A program made the translations under genes and the position numbers. This document shows positions 26,990 to 36,640 of a stretch of DNA of 64,000 nucleotides, in pieces. Below the pieces are notes generated by a model. That model had not been told where the DNA came from and searched no databases. It saw nothing but the letters and a program-made list of their open reading frames with translations. The stretch is from Spirochaeta africana DSM 8902 (GTDB lineage Bacteria > Spirochaetota > Spirochaetia > DSM-27196 > DSM-8902), in contig NC_017098.1 of the NCBI RefSeq assembly GCF_000242595.2, forward strand, positions 1,984,001-2,048,000, written 5' to 3'. The number at the start of each line of letters is the position of its first letter. Position 1 is the first letter of the stretch.

Positions 26990-29141
26990 AGCTGATCAGA
27001 TCTGCCCGACTCGGACTGACCGCGGCCGCCTCGACCGCTTCGTCCGAGTTCAGCACGCCAGCAATTCCGGACAGCACCTGCAGATGCGGGCCCGGATCAC
27101 GCTCGGGAGACACGATAAGGAACACCAGCTTGGTCGGCTTTCCATCCAGCGAGGCGAAATCTACCCCCTGAGGGGCAATGCCGACCGCAACACACAGTTC
27201 ATTGGCCCCTTCACTGCGCCCGTGCGGTATGGCGATACCATGCTGCATCCCGGTGCTCATGCTCTTTTCGCGTTCGATTACCGCTCGCAGCACTGCATCC
27301 CGATCGTTCAGCTTGCCGGCCCGCTGCAGTACCTCCACCAGCTCGGTGATAATGGCTTCCTTTTCGCGGCTGCGCAGCTTGAGGGAGATACAGTCAATAT
27401 CCAGCACCTGATACCAGTTGACCGTGGTACGGTTATCCTTCTCCACCAGTGTGCGCTGCAGCTCGACCGGCTTGCTGATGGTCCGCAGATGATCAACCCG
27501 GTTCTGCAAAGTCAGAATGGACTCATATACCAGGTTGTTGATAAAGGTGACATCTTCTTTGGCACTGGAGAAATGCAGACTGCGATCAGTGGCCATCAGG
27601 GTTATGTAGACCATTTCCTTGCGCATGTGGTACATCCGCTGTTCCATCTCGGCAGCATGGATATAGAACCCCTCATTGCGCATGGTTTGCAGCAGATCCC
27701 CCAGCAGAAAATCGGTAAGCTGCCGGGAACCGAATTCGAAATCGGTCGGCACATTCTCACTGCGCTCCACCTCGGCACGGGTACCCCGCCGCTTGCTACT
27801 TATTGCACGGCTGAAGAACGGCGGGGCTGCAATGGTGGTGATCAGGGTCATCAGGATGACAATGCCAAACAGCATATCGTCTATCAGACCGGTGCTGATA
27901 CCGATACCGGCAATGATCAGCGCCACCTCGCCGCGCGGCATCATCCCCAGGCTGATCCGCAGACTGCCGGTTCCGGTAAACCCGGCAGCATAAGCCGGGA
28001 CACCACAGCCCACCACCTTGGCTGCAATAGCAATTATACCAAACAGAAAGCCGAACCCCAGCACCGGCAGGCTGATCAGTAGCTCCAGATTGATAATCAT
28101 GCCCATTACCGTGAAGAATATAGGGTCGAAAAAATGATGTATGACCTCGATCTTTTCCTGAATTACATAGGCCAGATCGGTATTGGAAAGCGAAATCCCG
28201 ACTACATACGCGCCGATGATCATGGCCAGGCCGGCTGTTTCAAACAAACCGGCAACAACCAGTGCCATACCGAGTGCCAGCACCGCAATCTGTGAGTGAT
28301 TGGGTTCAAATTTCAACAGGCGGCTGATCCGCTGAGCCAGCAGGATACCAAGCCCCATAAACCCCAGCCAGACCATCAAGGCCCTGACCGCAACCCCCAT
28401 AATGGCCCCGTACGCCACCCCGGCATCACCGACAAAGGTGTCGATCCCGATCAGCACCGCAAGCAAGGTAATCCCGATAACGTCCTCGATTACCGATGCC
28501 GCCAGTATCGTCACCCCCTCCGGGGAGGCCATCTTTCTCCGGTCACTCAGGATACGTGCCGTAATATCCACCGAGGTAGCGATTGCCACCACCCCGAGGA
28601 AAAAGCTGCTTGGATGCAGCCACTGCCCATCCAGCACCAGGCTGCCGATATACAGGCCTGCCAGCAGGGATACCGCTGCCCCGCCGATCCCGACCAGACT
28701 GCCTTTGACAGCAAACCGCAGAAAGAGCTTCAGATCGGTCTGGAGTCCGCTCAGAAACAGCAGGACGATAGATGCCACCATGGCAAAGCCGAACAGCTCC
28801 GGCGACACCGCCACCGATCCGCCGCTGTGCTGAAACAGCCCGAACGGAAAGCCCGGCAGCGGGATGCGGCCGAACAGAAACGGACCGATCAGAATACCGG
28901 CGATCAACTCGCCGAGGATGGTCGGAAACCGGAAACGCCGCGCGAAGCGGGCGCCGATATAACCGGCAAAGATAATTATGCCGATCTGCAGGACCAGCAC
29001 CATCATGCGGTGGGTAATGTCGCCGCCATGCCCCGGTGTCTCTGCCGCCGTCACCGGCAGAACCGTCCAGAGAAGCAGCCCCGCAAGCAGCGCTGTTTTA
29101 GCTGTTTTTCCTGGATGCAGGAAGGTATGGATAAATTTCAC
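26964..29141 (-). CDS. CPA2 cation:proton antiporter fused to a PTS EIIA(Ntr)-like domain
   Basis: A 725-aa membrane protein. After a signal-like first helix come about 12 membrane segments (about 45-440) of the monovalent cation:proton antiporter-2 type, with FPTILGELIAGILIGP and FETAGLAMIIGAYVVGISLSN. A soluble linker (440-570) and a C-terminal PTS EIIA type-2 domain follow, with His640 in GIAIPHGRSEGAN, the position phosphorylated in EIIA-Ntr. This suggests transport controlled by PTS phosphorylation or a related signal (inference). GTG start at 29141, 44 bp inside the AIM24-like gene; last gene of the arsC run. Confidence 0.9.
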   Translation of the reverse strand: MKFIHTFLHPGKTAKTALLAGLLLWTVLPVTAAETPGHGGDITHRMMVLVLQIGIIIFAGYIGARFARRFRFPTILGELIAGILIGPFLFGRIPLPGFPFGLFQHSGGSVAVSPELFGFAMVASIVLLFLSGLQTDLKLFLRFAVKGSLVGIGGAAVSLLAGLYIGSLVLDGQWLHPSSFFLGVVAIATSVDITARILSDRRKMASPEGVTILAASVIEDVIGITLLAVLIGIDTFVGDAGVAYGAIMGVAVRALMVWLGFMGLGILLAQRISRLLKFEPNHSQIAVLALGMALVVAGLFETAGLAMIIGAYVVGISLSNTDLAYVIQEKIEVIHHFFDPIFFTVMGMIINLELLISLPVLGFGFLFGIIAIAAKVVGCGVPAYAAGFTGTGSLRISLGMMPRGEVALIIAGIGISTGLIDDMLFGIVILMTLITTIAAPPFFSRAISSKRRGTRAEVERSENVPTDFEFGSRQLTDFLLGDLLQTMRNEGFYIHAAEMEQRMYHMRKEMVYITLMATDRSLHFSSAKEDVTFINNLVYESILTLQNRVDHLRTISKPVELQRTLVEKDNRTTVNWYQVLDIDCISLKLRSREKEAIITELVEVLQRAGKLNDRDAVLRAVIEREKSMSTGMQHGIAIPHGRSEGANELCVAVGIAPQGVDFASLDGKPTKLVFLIVSPERDPGPHLQVLSGIAGVLNSDEAVEAAAVSPSRADLISFMVQNSRH

Positions 29142-29784
29142 TGGCCAACCGTTGTACTGACATAGTCTGCAGCCACACCTTGCCAGGACCGGTCAGGGTT
29201 GTCAGAAACAACCCTTCGCCGCCGAAGAAGACGTTGCTGATCCCTTTTACCATCTCGATGTTCATGTCTACCGTTGCCTCGAACATTGCCACCGCACCGG
29301 TCTCGATCTGGATCTTCTGCCCGGGTTCAAGCTGCATCTCGACTGTTTCGCCGTCTATCTCGGCAAATGCCGTGCCGGTTCCGCCCAGGCGCTGCATGAT
29401 AAAGCCTTCGCCGCCAAAAAAACCGCTGCCCAGGCGTCGCTGAATCGCAATATCGAAGGTCACCCCCTCGGTGCAGGCCAGAAAGGCCCGCTTCTGACAG
29501 ATGATGTCGCTGTGCGCGACATCGATCGGTATGATGCTGCCGGGATAGGTGTGCCCGAACGCGATCCGCTGCCCGGAGCGGGCGGCCTCGAAGGTACTCA
29601 TAAACCCGCTCTCTCCGGACAGGGTACGCTTGAAAAAGCCGCTAATCCCTCCCTGTATGCCGGTTTTCATTACAACCCCGTAATCCATGTACTTCATGGC
29701 ACCAGGCTGTGACAGCACCTTTTCCCCCGCATTAAGGGTACATTCAAGCAGGGGCATCGAACTGCCAAGGATTGTGTACTGCAT
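29098..29784 (-). CDS. AIM24/TIGR00266 family protein
   Basis: A 228-aa beta-rich protein matching the TIGR00266/AIM24 family: SQPGAMKYMDYGVVMKTG, GESGFMSTFEA, RRLGSGFFGGEGFIMQRLGG and FFGGEGLFLTTLTGPGKVWLQTM are typical Gly-rich repeats of the double beta-helix. The molecular role of the family in bacteria is not established. Upstream is the acyl-CoA synthetase (24 bp); the 3' end overlaps the antiporter start. Confidence 0.93.
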   Translation of the reverse strand: MQYTILGSSMPLLECTLNAGEKVLSQPGAMKYMDYGVVMKTGIQGGISGFFKRTLSGESGFMSTFEAARSGQRIAFGHTYPGSIIPIDVAHSDIICQKRAFLACTEGVTFDIAIQRRLGSGFFGGEGFIMQRLGGTGTAFAEIDGETVEMQLEPGQKIQIETGAVAMFEATVDMNIEMVKGISNVFFGGEGLFLTTLTGPGKVWLQTMSVQRLASEIYPYLPASRKNS

Positions 29785-29808
29785 AGCGACTCCTGTTCAG
29801 CTGCGATC

Positions 29809-31545
29809 TCAGGTGTAGAGATAGCGCTTGATCTTCATTGTCGGGGTTTTCTCGAACGGCTCTTCCCGCGGGACGATATCTGCCAGTTTTGAAAACATGT
29901 TCAGTTCACTGTTGATTTTCCGCCGCAACTCGTCCAGATACCCGTCTATATCACTCTTGAAGCTGGCAATCCCCTGCTTGATCTGGTCCGCACCGTCCTT
30001 GACGTTCCCCTGCACCACCGAGTGCCAGTCCTTTATGTTGGCGTGCATAGCAGCCACATGCTCAAGCAAGGCCTCGTAGTTCAGATAGACCATTGCCACC
30101 AGCTGATCACCCTTCTGGGTTACCAGCGACTCCTCCACGTACGGTTTTTCGTTGATAACCGCCTCGATCTCTTCAGGGTAGATGTTCTCGCCACTCGGTC
30201 CGAGCAGCATATTCTTGATGCGGCCGCGCAGGGAAAGCACCCCGGCACTGCTCAGATGACCGATATCGCCGGTACGAAACCAGCCGTCCTCGGTAAAAAC
30301 CTCGGCAGTCCGCTCGGGATCCTTGTAGTAGCCCTGCATGACATTCGGACCCAGTACCTGTACCTCACCCTCGTTGCGGCCGCCGAACTGATTATCCAGG
30401 CGTACCTGGACACCCTCGACAACCGGGCCGATCGCATGGAAGGTAGTCTCCTTCGGACCGGATCCGGCTACCAGCGGCGAGGTCTCGGTCAGACCGTACC
30501 CGATCGCATACGGAAAGCCGGCATCCCGCAGAAAGCGCTCTACATCCGGCGCCAGGCCCGCACCGCCTATACCAAAAAAGTGCAGTCGCCCACCAAAAAG
30601 ATCGTACACCTTGCGACCGGCTGCTTTATGCAGCAGCTTCTGAATCGGCCGAATACCGTACAGCATGCGAAGAGCAAACTTGCCAGTCAGCTGCGGCAGC
30701 ACCCGTACCCGGAATATCTTTTCGATAAACAGCGGCACCGCCAGCATCAGGTGTGGACGGATCTTCTGCAGTGCCGGCATAAGGATTGACGGAGACGGGG
30801 GTTTGCCCAGGTAATATACGCAGGCACCTGAGGCCAGCGGCACCAGAAACCCGAGGGTACATTCGTAGGTATGCGACAGGGGCAGCAGCGACAGCATTGA
30901 CTGGCCGGCTTCGATGTCGGGAATCTTGCGAGATGCCTCTACATTGCTGACAATGTTGGTATGCGACAGCATAACACCCTTGGAATTACCGGTAGTACCC
31001 GAGGTATAGATTATGGCGGCAGTAGTCTCGGGATCGGTATCCACATCAGCGCTGTCCTCGGCCGCACCAAGCACCGAGGTGCCCTGCGGGGTAAGGCTGC
31101 CGTCTGCCTGCACCACAGCATCCCGGGGAACCAGCTCCAGGGATTCCAGCAGCACTGCCTGCAACTCGCCGGACTGCTGCAGCTCGGCCAGCTTGGGGAA
31201 CTGCCGGGAAGAAACCAGCACGGTTTGCACCTCGGCGTGCCGCAGGATGTTACCGACCTCGGTCGAGTTGAAGTCCGGCAGAATCGGCACAACAACAGCA
31301 CCAATGCGGGCGATAGCCAGATAGGCGACACCCCAGTTCGGAATATTCTCACTCAGGATAGCTACATGATCTCCCGGCTTGACACCCAGGCTTCGCAGCC
31401 CGAGGCCCAGCCGGCGGCTGAGCTCATCAACATCGCGAAACGTAAGGGGGTCATCATCCACAAAGCTCAATGCCGGATGTCCGGCATACAGCTCAAGGCT
31501 GCGCTTCAGGATATCGGGAATGGTTCGAACTTGATATTCACTCAT
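29809..31545 (-). CDS. Long-chain acyl-CoA synthetase (AMP-forming)
   Basis: A 578-aa ANL-superfamily ligase of the long-chain fatty acyl-CoA synthetase (FadD15) type, which activates fatty acids with ATP and CoA. P-loop YTSGTTGNSKG (180-190), GYGLTETSPL, WFRTGDIG and RIKNMLLGPSGENIYPEEIE are all in order, with TMKIKRYLYT at the end carrying the C-terminal catalytic lysine. No membrane segments. The start is the ATG at 31545, 41 bp after arsC. Likely in one transcript with arsC upstream and AIM24 downstream, though the functional link is not clear. Confidence 0.93.
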   Translation of the reverse strand: MSEYQVRTIPDILKRSLELYAGHPALSFVDDDPLTFRDVDELSRRLGLGLRSLGVKPGDHVAILSENIPNWGVAYLAIARIGAVVVPILPDFNSTEVGNILRHAEVQTVLVSSRQFPKLAELQQSGELQAVLLESLELVPRDAVVQADGSLTPQGTSVLGAAEDSADVDTDPETTAAIIYTSGTTGNSKGVMLSHTNIVSNVEASRKIPDIEAGQSMLSLLPLSHTYECTLGFLVPLASGACVYYLGKPPSPSILMPALQKIRPHLMLAVPLFIEKIFRVRVLPQLTGKFALRMLYGIRPIQKLLHKAAGRKVYDLFGGRLHFFGIGGAGLAPDVERFLRDAGFPYAIGYGLTETSPLVAGSGPKETTFHAIGPVVEGVQVRLDNQFGGRNEGEVQVLGPNVMQGYYKDPERTAEVFTEDGWFRTGDIGHLSSAGVLSLRGRIKNMLLGPSGENIYPEEIEAVINEKPYVEESLVTQKGDQLVAMVYLNYEALLEHVAAMHANIKDWHSVVQGNVKDGADQIKQGIASFKSDIDGYLDELRRKINSELNMFSKLADIVPREEPFEKTPTMKIKRYLYT

Positions 31546-31586
31546 AGTTTAATAGTAAGCCGAATTACTGCTGAAAACAAGTCGGT

Positions 31587-32030
31587 TTACGACTGAGAAT
31601 CCCGATATTCCTGTACAAAATCCAGCACTTTGTCGCGTATCTCCTGCTGAATCGGGCGAACCGCCACCAGTCGCTGTTCGAAGCTGCCCTTGACCGCGGA
31701 GGGATCAGGAAAGGGCCAGTGCAGTCGCTGTTTTTCCGCCGGGAAGATCGGACAGCGTTCCTTTGCCTCGGGATCGCATACCGCAATTACGTAATCATAG
31801 GCACGACCCTGCCGGTGGAGATCGAAAACACTGCGGGTTGCCTTTCCCTCGATCTCGATGCCATCGTCCTTGAGCAGCTCCACCACTACCGGATTGAGGT
31901 TGCCTGGCTCAAGACCGGCGCTTTCGACCTCGAACAGATCTCCGCCAAACAGTCGCAAATACTCCTCGGCCATCTGGCTGCGCGACGAGTTATGGATGCA
32001 GATAACAAGAATGCGGGCTTTTGCTGACAT
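31587..32030 (-). CDS. arsC: Arsenate reductase ArsC, thioredoxin-coupled type
   Basis: A 147-aa protein of the low-molecular-weight phosphatase fold. P-loop CIHNSSR (Cys11-Arg17, CX5R) followed by SQMAEEYLR, and the redox pair Cys85 and Cys93 in AVCDPEAKERCP. This set is known for arsenate reductases that use thioredoxin. The P-loop second cysteine usual in this family is Ser here, but it is not one of the catalytic three. No arsR or arsenite pump is in the window, so resistance would need genes elsewhere; a protein-phosphatase role remains possible. Start ATG 32028-32030, with GGAGG upstream. Confidence 0.88.
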   Translation of the reverse strand: MSAKARILVICIHNSSRSQMAEEYLRLFGGDLFEVESAGLEPGNLNPVVVELLKDDGIEIEGKATRSVFDLHRQGRAYDYVIAVCDPEAKERCPIFPAEKQRLHWPFPDPSAVKGSFEQRLVAVRPIQQEIRDKVLDFVQEYRDSQS

Positions 32031-32045
32031 ATATCCTCCGCCACG

Positions 32046-32075
32046 ATTCTACTGCGGCAGCCGGCGGACAGACAA
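32046..32075 (-). promoter_or_regulatory. Candidate promoter upstream of arsC
   Basis: On the minus strand: TTGTCT (complement of 32070-32075), an 18-bp spacer, and TAGAAT (complement of 32046-32051). The -10 box matches 5 of 6 consensus bases and lies 16 bp before the arsC start codon. Confidence 0.42.
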
Positions 32076-32164
32076 CTACCCTAACGAATTTCTCATATTC
32101 AAGACACCGGTTTTAAACCACCTGTTTCGAAACCCCAGCCCTGGCAGGATGGTCCCGCCGTCGG

Positions 32165-33835
32165 TCAGCAGCGGCTGTGCTGTTGGCCGGCCAGGATATC
32201 GGTCAGGGCCACCGGGCGGCCGTACAGATACCCCTGCCCGAGGGTGACCCCCATCTCCAGCAGTCGTTGTCGGTGCTCCTCGGTTTCCACAAACTCGGCT
32301 ATCAGCTCGATATCGGCCTGGCGGGCAAAATCCACCACCCAGTTCACCAGCTGCTGGGAGCGCTCGCTGGTTACGATATCCCTCACCAGGCTGCCGTCAA
32401 TCTTGACGTAGGTAAAATCCAGCTCTACCAGCCGCCGCAGATTCGAGTACCCGCTACCAAAATCATCGATGGCAACCTGGGCGCCACAGTCCCGCAACTG
32501 CTGGATGAATCCGCCAATCAGATTGAAGTCACTCCCGTCTTCCTGCTCGACCAGCTCGATAATGAGGTTCCGCGCAAACCGGGGATACTCTTTCAGCAAC
32601 GCGATGGTCCGTTCGACTACCCGTTTGTTCTCGACATCGACTATCGAGTAATTCAGAGAGCATTTGCAGCTGCTGTCGGAGAACACTCTGCGTGCCTGAT
32701 CCAGCATACGCAGGGTCATGTCGGGATAATAGCGGCTGCTTTTGGCTACATCCAGAAACTGGTACGGGGTAAGCACCAGTCCGGCGGCATCCCGGATTCG
32801 CATCAGACACTCGTAGCCGATGGTATTCCCGCTGCGTAGATCCACCAGCGGCTGGGCATAAGCCAGCACCTGGTCTTCCCGCAATGAATTACGTATGGTA
32901 GTCAGGGTCTGCAGATTGGCGTGGATGGTTTCCCGGCGCTGGGCCACCACCTCCCCGGCGAAGACCATGCTTGGTCCGCGGATTGCATCGCGCCCGTCCT
33001 CAAAGGCTACCATGCCGTCATCCAGCACCGTGGGGCCGGGCAGGCTTACCACCATCCGGAATTCACAGGTAAACAGCAGGTTCTCTACCTCAAACTCCTC
33101 CTCGCCCAGATGATGCTCGAAGGTTCGCATAATGGTCGGGGCTGACTCACTGTCGATATAACCGTCAGGGTCGATAAACCGCAGCACCAGCGAACCCCGA
33201 TCGATAACATAAAGGTGGCAGGCGACCCGGAACATCTTTCCGGCTATGTCCTCGATTCTGGCACAGACACTGCGCTCCAGCTGGTCACCGATTTCGGCAC
33301 CATACAGCCGCCGCACGGCGGCAACCTCTTTCGATCGCAGGAACAGCAATGGATTGCAGCCGCCCTCGTCATCGACATCCTCCTGCAGCGCCATCATGTT
33401 CGGGCGCTCGGTCACCCGATCCATAGTCGCCAGAACGAACCGGCGATTGATCTCGGCCAGGCGCAGATAACTCTCTACCTGTGCCTTGAGCTGCACCGGA
33501 TCAAATGGCTTGTGAATAAAATCCAGTACCCCGGACTGGAACGAACTCAGCATCTTGTCGGAGGCGGTCTCGCCGGTGATCATCAGAATGGGTATCCGGG
33601 CGGCAAGCTGATGGGAACGAATCTGTGCAACCGCCTCGGGACCGTCCATGACCGGCATGCGGTAATCCATAAGAATCAGATCCGGCAGGATCTGCAGCGC
33701 CCGCTCGGCTCCGCTGCGCCCATTGTTTTCTTCTACGATCTCTACCGGAAGGTCTCGCAGAACCTCGCGTAAAACCTTGCGTGAGGACGCACTGTCATCA
33801 ACAATCAGTAAAACCGGGGTGTGAGCATGCTTCAT
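32165..33835 (-). CDS. Receiver-EAL response regulator (c-di-GMP phosphodiesterase)
   Basis: A 556-aa protein. Residues 1-125 form a receiver with acidic pocket Asp13/Asp14, phospho-acceptor Asp56 (LILMDYRMP) and Lys109. Residues about 150-300 are a degenerate GGDEF-like or unassigned domain. From about 310 on is an EAL domain: YECLMRIRD, NYSIVD, IIELVEQEDG, AIDDFGSGYSNL, YVKIDGSLV, AEFVETEEH and QGYLYGRPV. The residues that bind metal and c-di-GMP are kept, so it should hydrolyse c-di-GMP on phosphorylation. The start is ATG 33833-33835; a far longer in-frame upstream extension crosses the divergent symporter gene and was rejected. No cognate kinase sits next to it. Confidence 0.9.
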   Translation of the reverse strand: MKHAHTPVLLIVDDSASSRKVLREVLRDLPVEIVEENNGRSGAERALQILPDLILMDYRMPVMDGPEAVAQIRSHQLAARIPILMITGETASDKMLSSFQSGVLDFIHKPFDPVQLKAQVESYLRLAEINRRFVLATMDRVTERPNMMALQEDVDDEGGCNPLLFLRSKEVAAVRRLYGAEIGDQLERSVCARIEDIAGKMFRVACHLYVIDRGSLVLRFIDPDGYIDSESAPTIMRTFEHHLGEEEFEVENLLFTCEFRMVVSLPGPTVLDDGMVAFEDGRDAIRGPSMVFAGEVVAQRRETIHANLQTLTTIRNSLREDQVLAYAQPLVDLRSGNTIGYECLMRIRDAAGLVLTPYQFLDVAKSSRYYPDMTLRMLDQARRVFSDSSCKCSLNYSIVDVENKRVVERTIALLKEYPRFARNLIIELVEQEDGSDFNLIGGFIQQLRDCGAQVAIDDFGSGYSNLRRLVELDFTYVKIDGSLVRDIVTSERSQQLVNWVVDFARQADIELIAEFVETEEHRQRLLEMGVTLGQGYLYGRPVALTDILAGQQHSRC

Positions 33836-33907
33836 GCTGTACAGGATAATCCCACGGTAGGAAATTTGCAAAAGATAGGGTACACTGAGGCCGAAAGGGG
33901 TACCGCG

Positions 33908-35338
33908 ATGACACGTCTGTTTGTGCAGGGTGAACGCAGCCTGCGGTTTCGCAACATAGCTGCCTATGGCAGCGGCGATATCTTTGGTGGCGGGGCAACG
34001 GTCCTGATCGGTCTCTACTTTTTCTTTTTTCTGACCAACAATGTAGGCCTGTCGCCGCTGGCAGCCGGTACCGTGTTTGGTATCGGCAAACTCATCGATG
34101 CGGTTACCGACCCGCTGATGGGCTATATCAGTGACATTACCCGCAGCCGCTTCGGACGTCGGCGGATCTACTTTCTGGCAGCTATCGGACCGATCTGGGT
34201 CAGCTTCTTTCTGCTGTGGCTTCCGTTCGGCCAGGCCCCGCTGCTGCTGCGATTCATCTACTACACTGTCTGCTACATCCTGTTTTCCCTGGTGTATACC
34301 CTGGTCATGGTACCCTACTCTGCACTGAACGCGGAGATCAGCCGCGCTGAATCCAACCGTATTCGCCTGGCCGGGTCTCGCATGGTATTCACCCAGCTGG
34401 TAACCCTGCTGGCCATTCTGATCCCGAACTGGCTGATCGATCTGCTGGATATACAGGGGTACTACACCATGGGACTGGTATTTGCGACCCTGTTTGCTCT
34501 GCCGTGGGTGTTTGTATTCCTGGGAACCTGGGAATTGCCGTATAAACAGCCTGTCGGCGGTCCGGGTTTTGCCACCTATTTTGCCCGGTTTACCGCTATC
34601 CTGCGCAACCGCACTGCGCGCAGCCACATGCTGATGCATGCTGCCAGCTATGCAGCCATCGACATCCTGATGGTACTGGCAGTGTTCTTCTTCACCCACT
34701 ATCTGGGTGCACCGCAGCAGATATACCACCTGGCACTGGCGGTGATGATTATCACCATGTGCATGATGCTGCCGGTCTATTACGCCCTTTCACGAATTGT
34801 GAGTGTACGCCTGCTCTATGCTGTCGCCATGACATGGTGGGCAGTCGGTCTGGTTGGGGGATACTACGCGATGCAGCCTGAACATCACTGGAGCAGCTAC
34901 CTTGCAATTACGGCCTTTCTGGGCGTTGGCACTGCCGGTGGTATGCTGATGCCCTGGACAATCTTTCCGATGGTAACCGATGTCGGTGAGTACTTCAGCG
35001 GTGAAAACCGTGCCGGGATGTATGCCGGGATGCTGACCCTTACCCGCAAGCTGGTGCAGGGAGCAATCGTAATGCCGCTGGTCGGCATCTCGCTGCACTC
35101 GATCGGCTACATGCCGCAGGTGTTTCCCCAGGCTCAGGCCACCGCCATCGGGCTGCAGCGAATCTTTTTCCTGGCGCCCATCGGCTGTATACTGATCGGT
35201 TTACTGGCGGTACTGCGACTGCCGCTGACCAGCCGCCGGGCTGAGGTGCTCAGCCGCACCCTGCATGCACGCCGCAGCGGGGCTGACGAGACAGCAACCC
35301 CGGCTGCCGACATTGTGCTGCTCCAGAAACTGCGTTAG
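33908..35338 (+). CDS. GPH-family (MelB-type) sugar:cation symporter
   Basis: A 476-aa permease with about 12 membrane segments. Signatures of the glycoside-pentoside-hexuronide:cation family: GKLIDAVTDPLMGYISD, TRSRFGRRRIYFL in the first cytoplasmic loop, MVPYSALNAEIS, and MLMPWTIFPMVTDVGEY. The family imports sugars with H+ or Na+; the sugar cannot be told. The start is ATG 33908 after AAGGGG. Its stop overlaps the stop of the convergent AlaX-like gene by 4 bp. No glycosidase is adjacent. Confidence 0.93.
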   Translation: MTRLFVQGERSLRFRNIAAYGSGDIFGGGATVLIGLYFFFFLTNNVGLSPLAAGTVFGIGKLIDAVTDPLMGYISDITRSRFGRRRIYFLAAIGPIWVSFFLLWLPFGQAPLLLRFIYYTVCYILFSLVYTLVMVPYSALNAEISRAESNRIRLAGSRMVFTQLVTLLAILIPNWLIDLLDIQGYYTMGLVFATLFALPWVFVFLGTWELPYKQPVGGPGFATYFARFTAILRNRTARSHMLMHAASYAAIDILMVLAVFFFTHYLGAPQQIYHLALAVMIITMCMMLPVYYALSRIVSVRLLYAVAMTWWAVGLVGGYYAMQPEHHWSSYLAITAFLGVGTAGGMLMPWTIFPMVTDVGEYFSGENRAGMYAGMLTLTRKLVQGAIVMPLVGISLHSIGYMPQVFPQAQATAIGLQRIFFLAPIGCILIGLLAVLRLPLTSRRAEVLSRTLHARRSGADETATPAADIVLLQKLR

Positions 35339-36549
35339 TCTGCTGCCGCCGGACCGGGGAATGCTGCCAGGGCGTGCTGTACACACGGATCGGCGGCTTC
35401 GACCCCGGCAACAACCCCCTGAAACAATGGCGGCTTGCCGCCACCTTTCCACCGTTCAGCAAAAAAGCCGTCCATAAACCGGGCCACATCTTCCCGGCTG
35501 CCCTCCGGAAGCACCATCGCCCACCGCAGGCCGGCAGTTGCCGGGGCCAGGACCAGGCGCGGCGTACTGGCAAGTTTCCCCAGCTGACGCGCCACCTCGG
35601 GAAAAGGATCGCCATCCTGCAGCAGTTCACCGGGGCCGTTCGCCGCAATGCGGCGGGAAATAGTCTCTGCCTGTGCCAGCTGCAAGGCCGCCAGTTCCTG
35701 TTTCAGTTCCAGCTGTTTCTCTTCCAGCTGCAGGATCTGCTGATGCAGCTGTGTAACCGGGGTTGAAAACCGCTGTACCAGATCGCTGGCCATCTCGCCC
35801 AAATAGAGATATTCCTCGACCGCCCGCTGCCCGATCAGGAACTGCAGCCGCAGGCGTCCGCGAATACGCTCGCTGCCAACCAGCCGGATCACCCCCAGCT
35901 CACCGGTAGATGACAGGTGAACTCCGGCACAGGCGACACAGTCGGTGTCCTGGATGCGCACCAGCCGTACCTGACCGGTGATCGAGGTCGGGCGGCGGAG
36001 TTCTTGCTGGTTGATGCGGGTATGCGCCACCCACTCGGCGGTAATCGGGAGATTCTGCTGAATCGCCGCATTGGCAGCACGTACTGCCTGGCCAAGCTGA
36101 TCAGCAGAAAGCTGCTCGCGGTCCACCTCTATGGTAGTGGTCTCACTGCCCTGACGCACCGAGACGGTTCCGGCATCGGCAGTTCGCTTGAGCATGGCCG
36201 AGAGCAGATGCTGACCACTGTGCTGCTGCATGTACGCAAAGCGGTGAGCCCAGTTCAGCTCCAGTCTTACCTCGCTGCCTGGTGCCGGCAGGGTATCCGA
36301 CGCGACCCGTACGGTGTGCAGCACAGCGCCATCCTCACCCTTCTGGACGTCCAGCAGCTCCATGCCGGCGATGGTTCCGCGATCAGCGGGCTGCCCCCCT
36401 CCCTCGGGATAGAACAAGGTCTGATCAAGTTCCAGCACGGCAACAGCTGCATCCACCGCCCGGGCTGCTACCACCCGGGCAGTGGATGTCTTCAGGTACT
36501 GGTTATCGTAAAACAACATCTGCGGTGTTCGTTGGGCGCTCACATCCAT
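35335..36549 (-). CDS. Alanyl-tRNA editing protein, AlaX-L type with DHHA1 domain
   Basis: A 404-aa stand-alone relative of the AlaRS editing domain, which clears Ser- or Gly-mischarged tRNA-Ala. Residues 15-240 hold the editing core with FYPEGGGQPADRG and zinc ligands His110, His114, Cys207 and His211 (QHSGQHLL; CAGVHLSSTGELG). Residues 255-300 are a coiled coil and the end a DHHA1 domain with GPGELLQDGDPF and FQGVVAGVEA. It has no aminoacylation domain, so it is not alaS. Start ATG 36549. Divergent from the FecR-OmpA gene (91 bp). Confidence 0.92.
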   Translation of the reverse strand: MDVSAQRTPQMLFYDNQYLKTSTARVVAARAVDAAVAVLELDQTLFYPEGGGQPADRGTIAGMELLDVQKGEDGAVLHTVRVASDTLPAPGSEVRLELNWAHRFAYMQQHSGQHLLSAMLKRTADAGTVSVRQGSETTTIEVDREQLSADQLGQAVRAANAAIQQNLPITAEWVAHTRINQQELRRPTSITGQVRLVRIQDTDCVACAGVHLSSTGELGVIRLVGSERIRGRLRLQFLIGQRAVEEYLYLGEMASDLVQRFSTPVTQLHQQILQLEEKQLELKQELAALQLAQAETISRRIAANGPGELLQDGDPFPEVARQLGKLASTPRLVLAPATAGLRWAMVLPEGSREDVARFMDGFFAERWKGGGKPPLFQGVVAGVEAADPCVQHALAAFPGPAAAD

Positions 36550-36640
36550 TTACCACTCCTTTTACTCCATTGTGACAACTCCGGCTTTTTTTGGGAAGCT
36601 CCTGTGCCTGCCCTCATTTCCGTGCTACACTTGCGGTGCT

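Noticed and set aside
31587-32030. ArsC thought to be inactive because the P-loop reads NSSR
   Set aside because: The catalytic Cys11, Arg17 and the Cys85/Cys93 pair are present; the Ser replaces a non-catalytic Cys.
33836-34729. Upstream extension of the REC-EAL protein
   Set aside because: It lies antisense to the GPH symporter; low-complexity Gln/Asp/Arg sequence; the receiver begins right at MKHAHTP.
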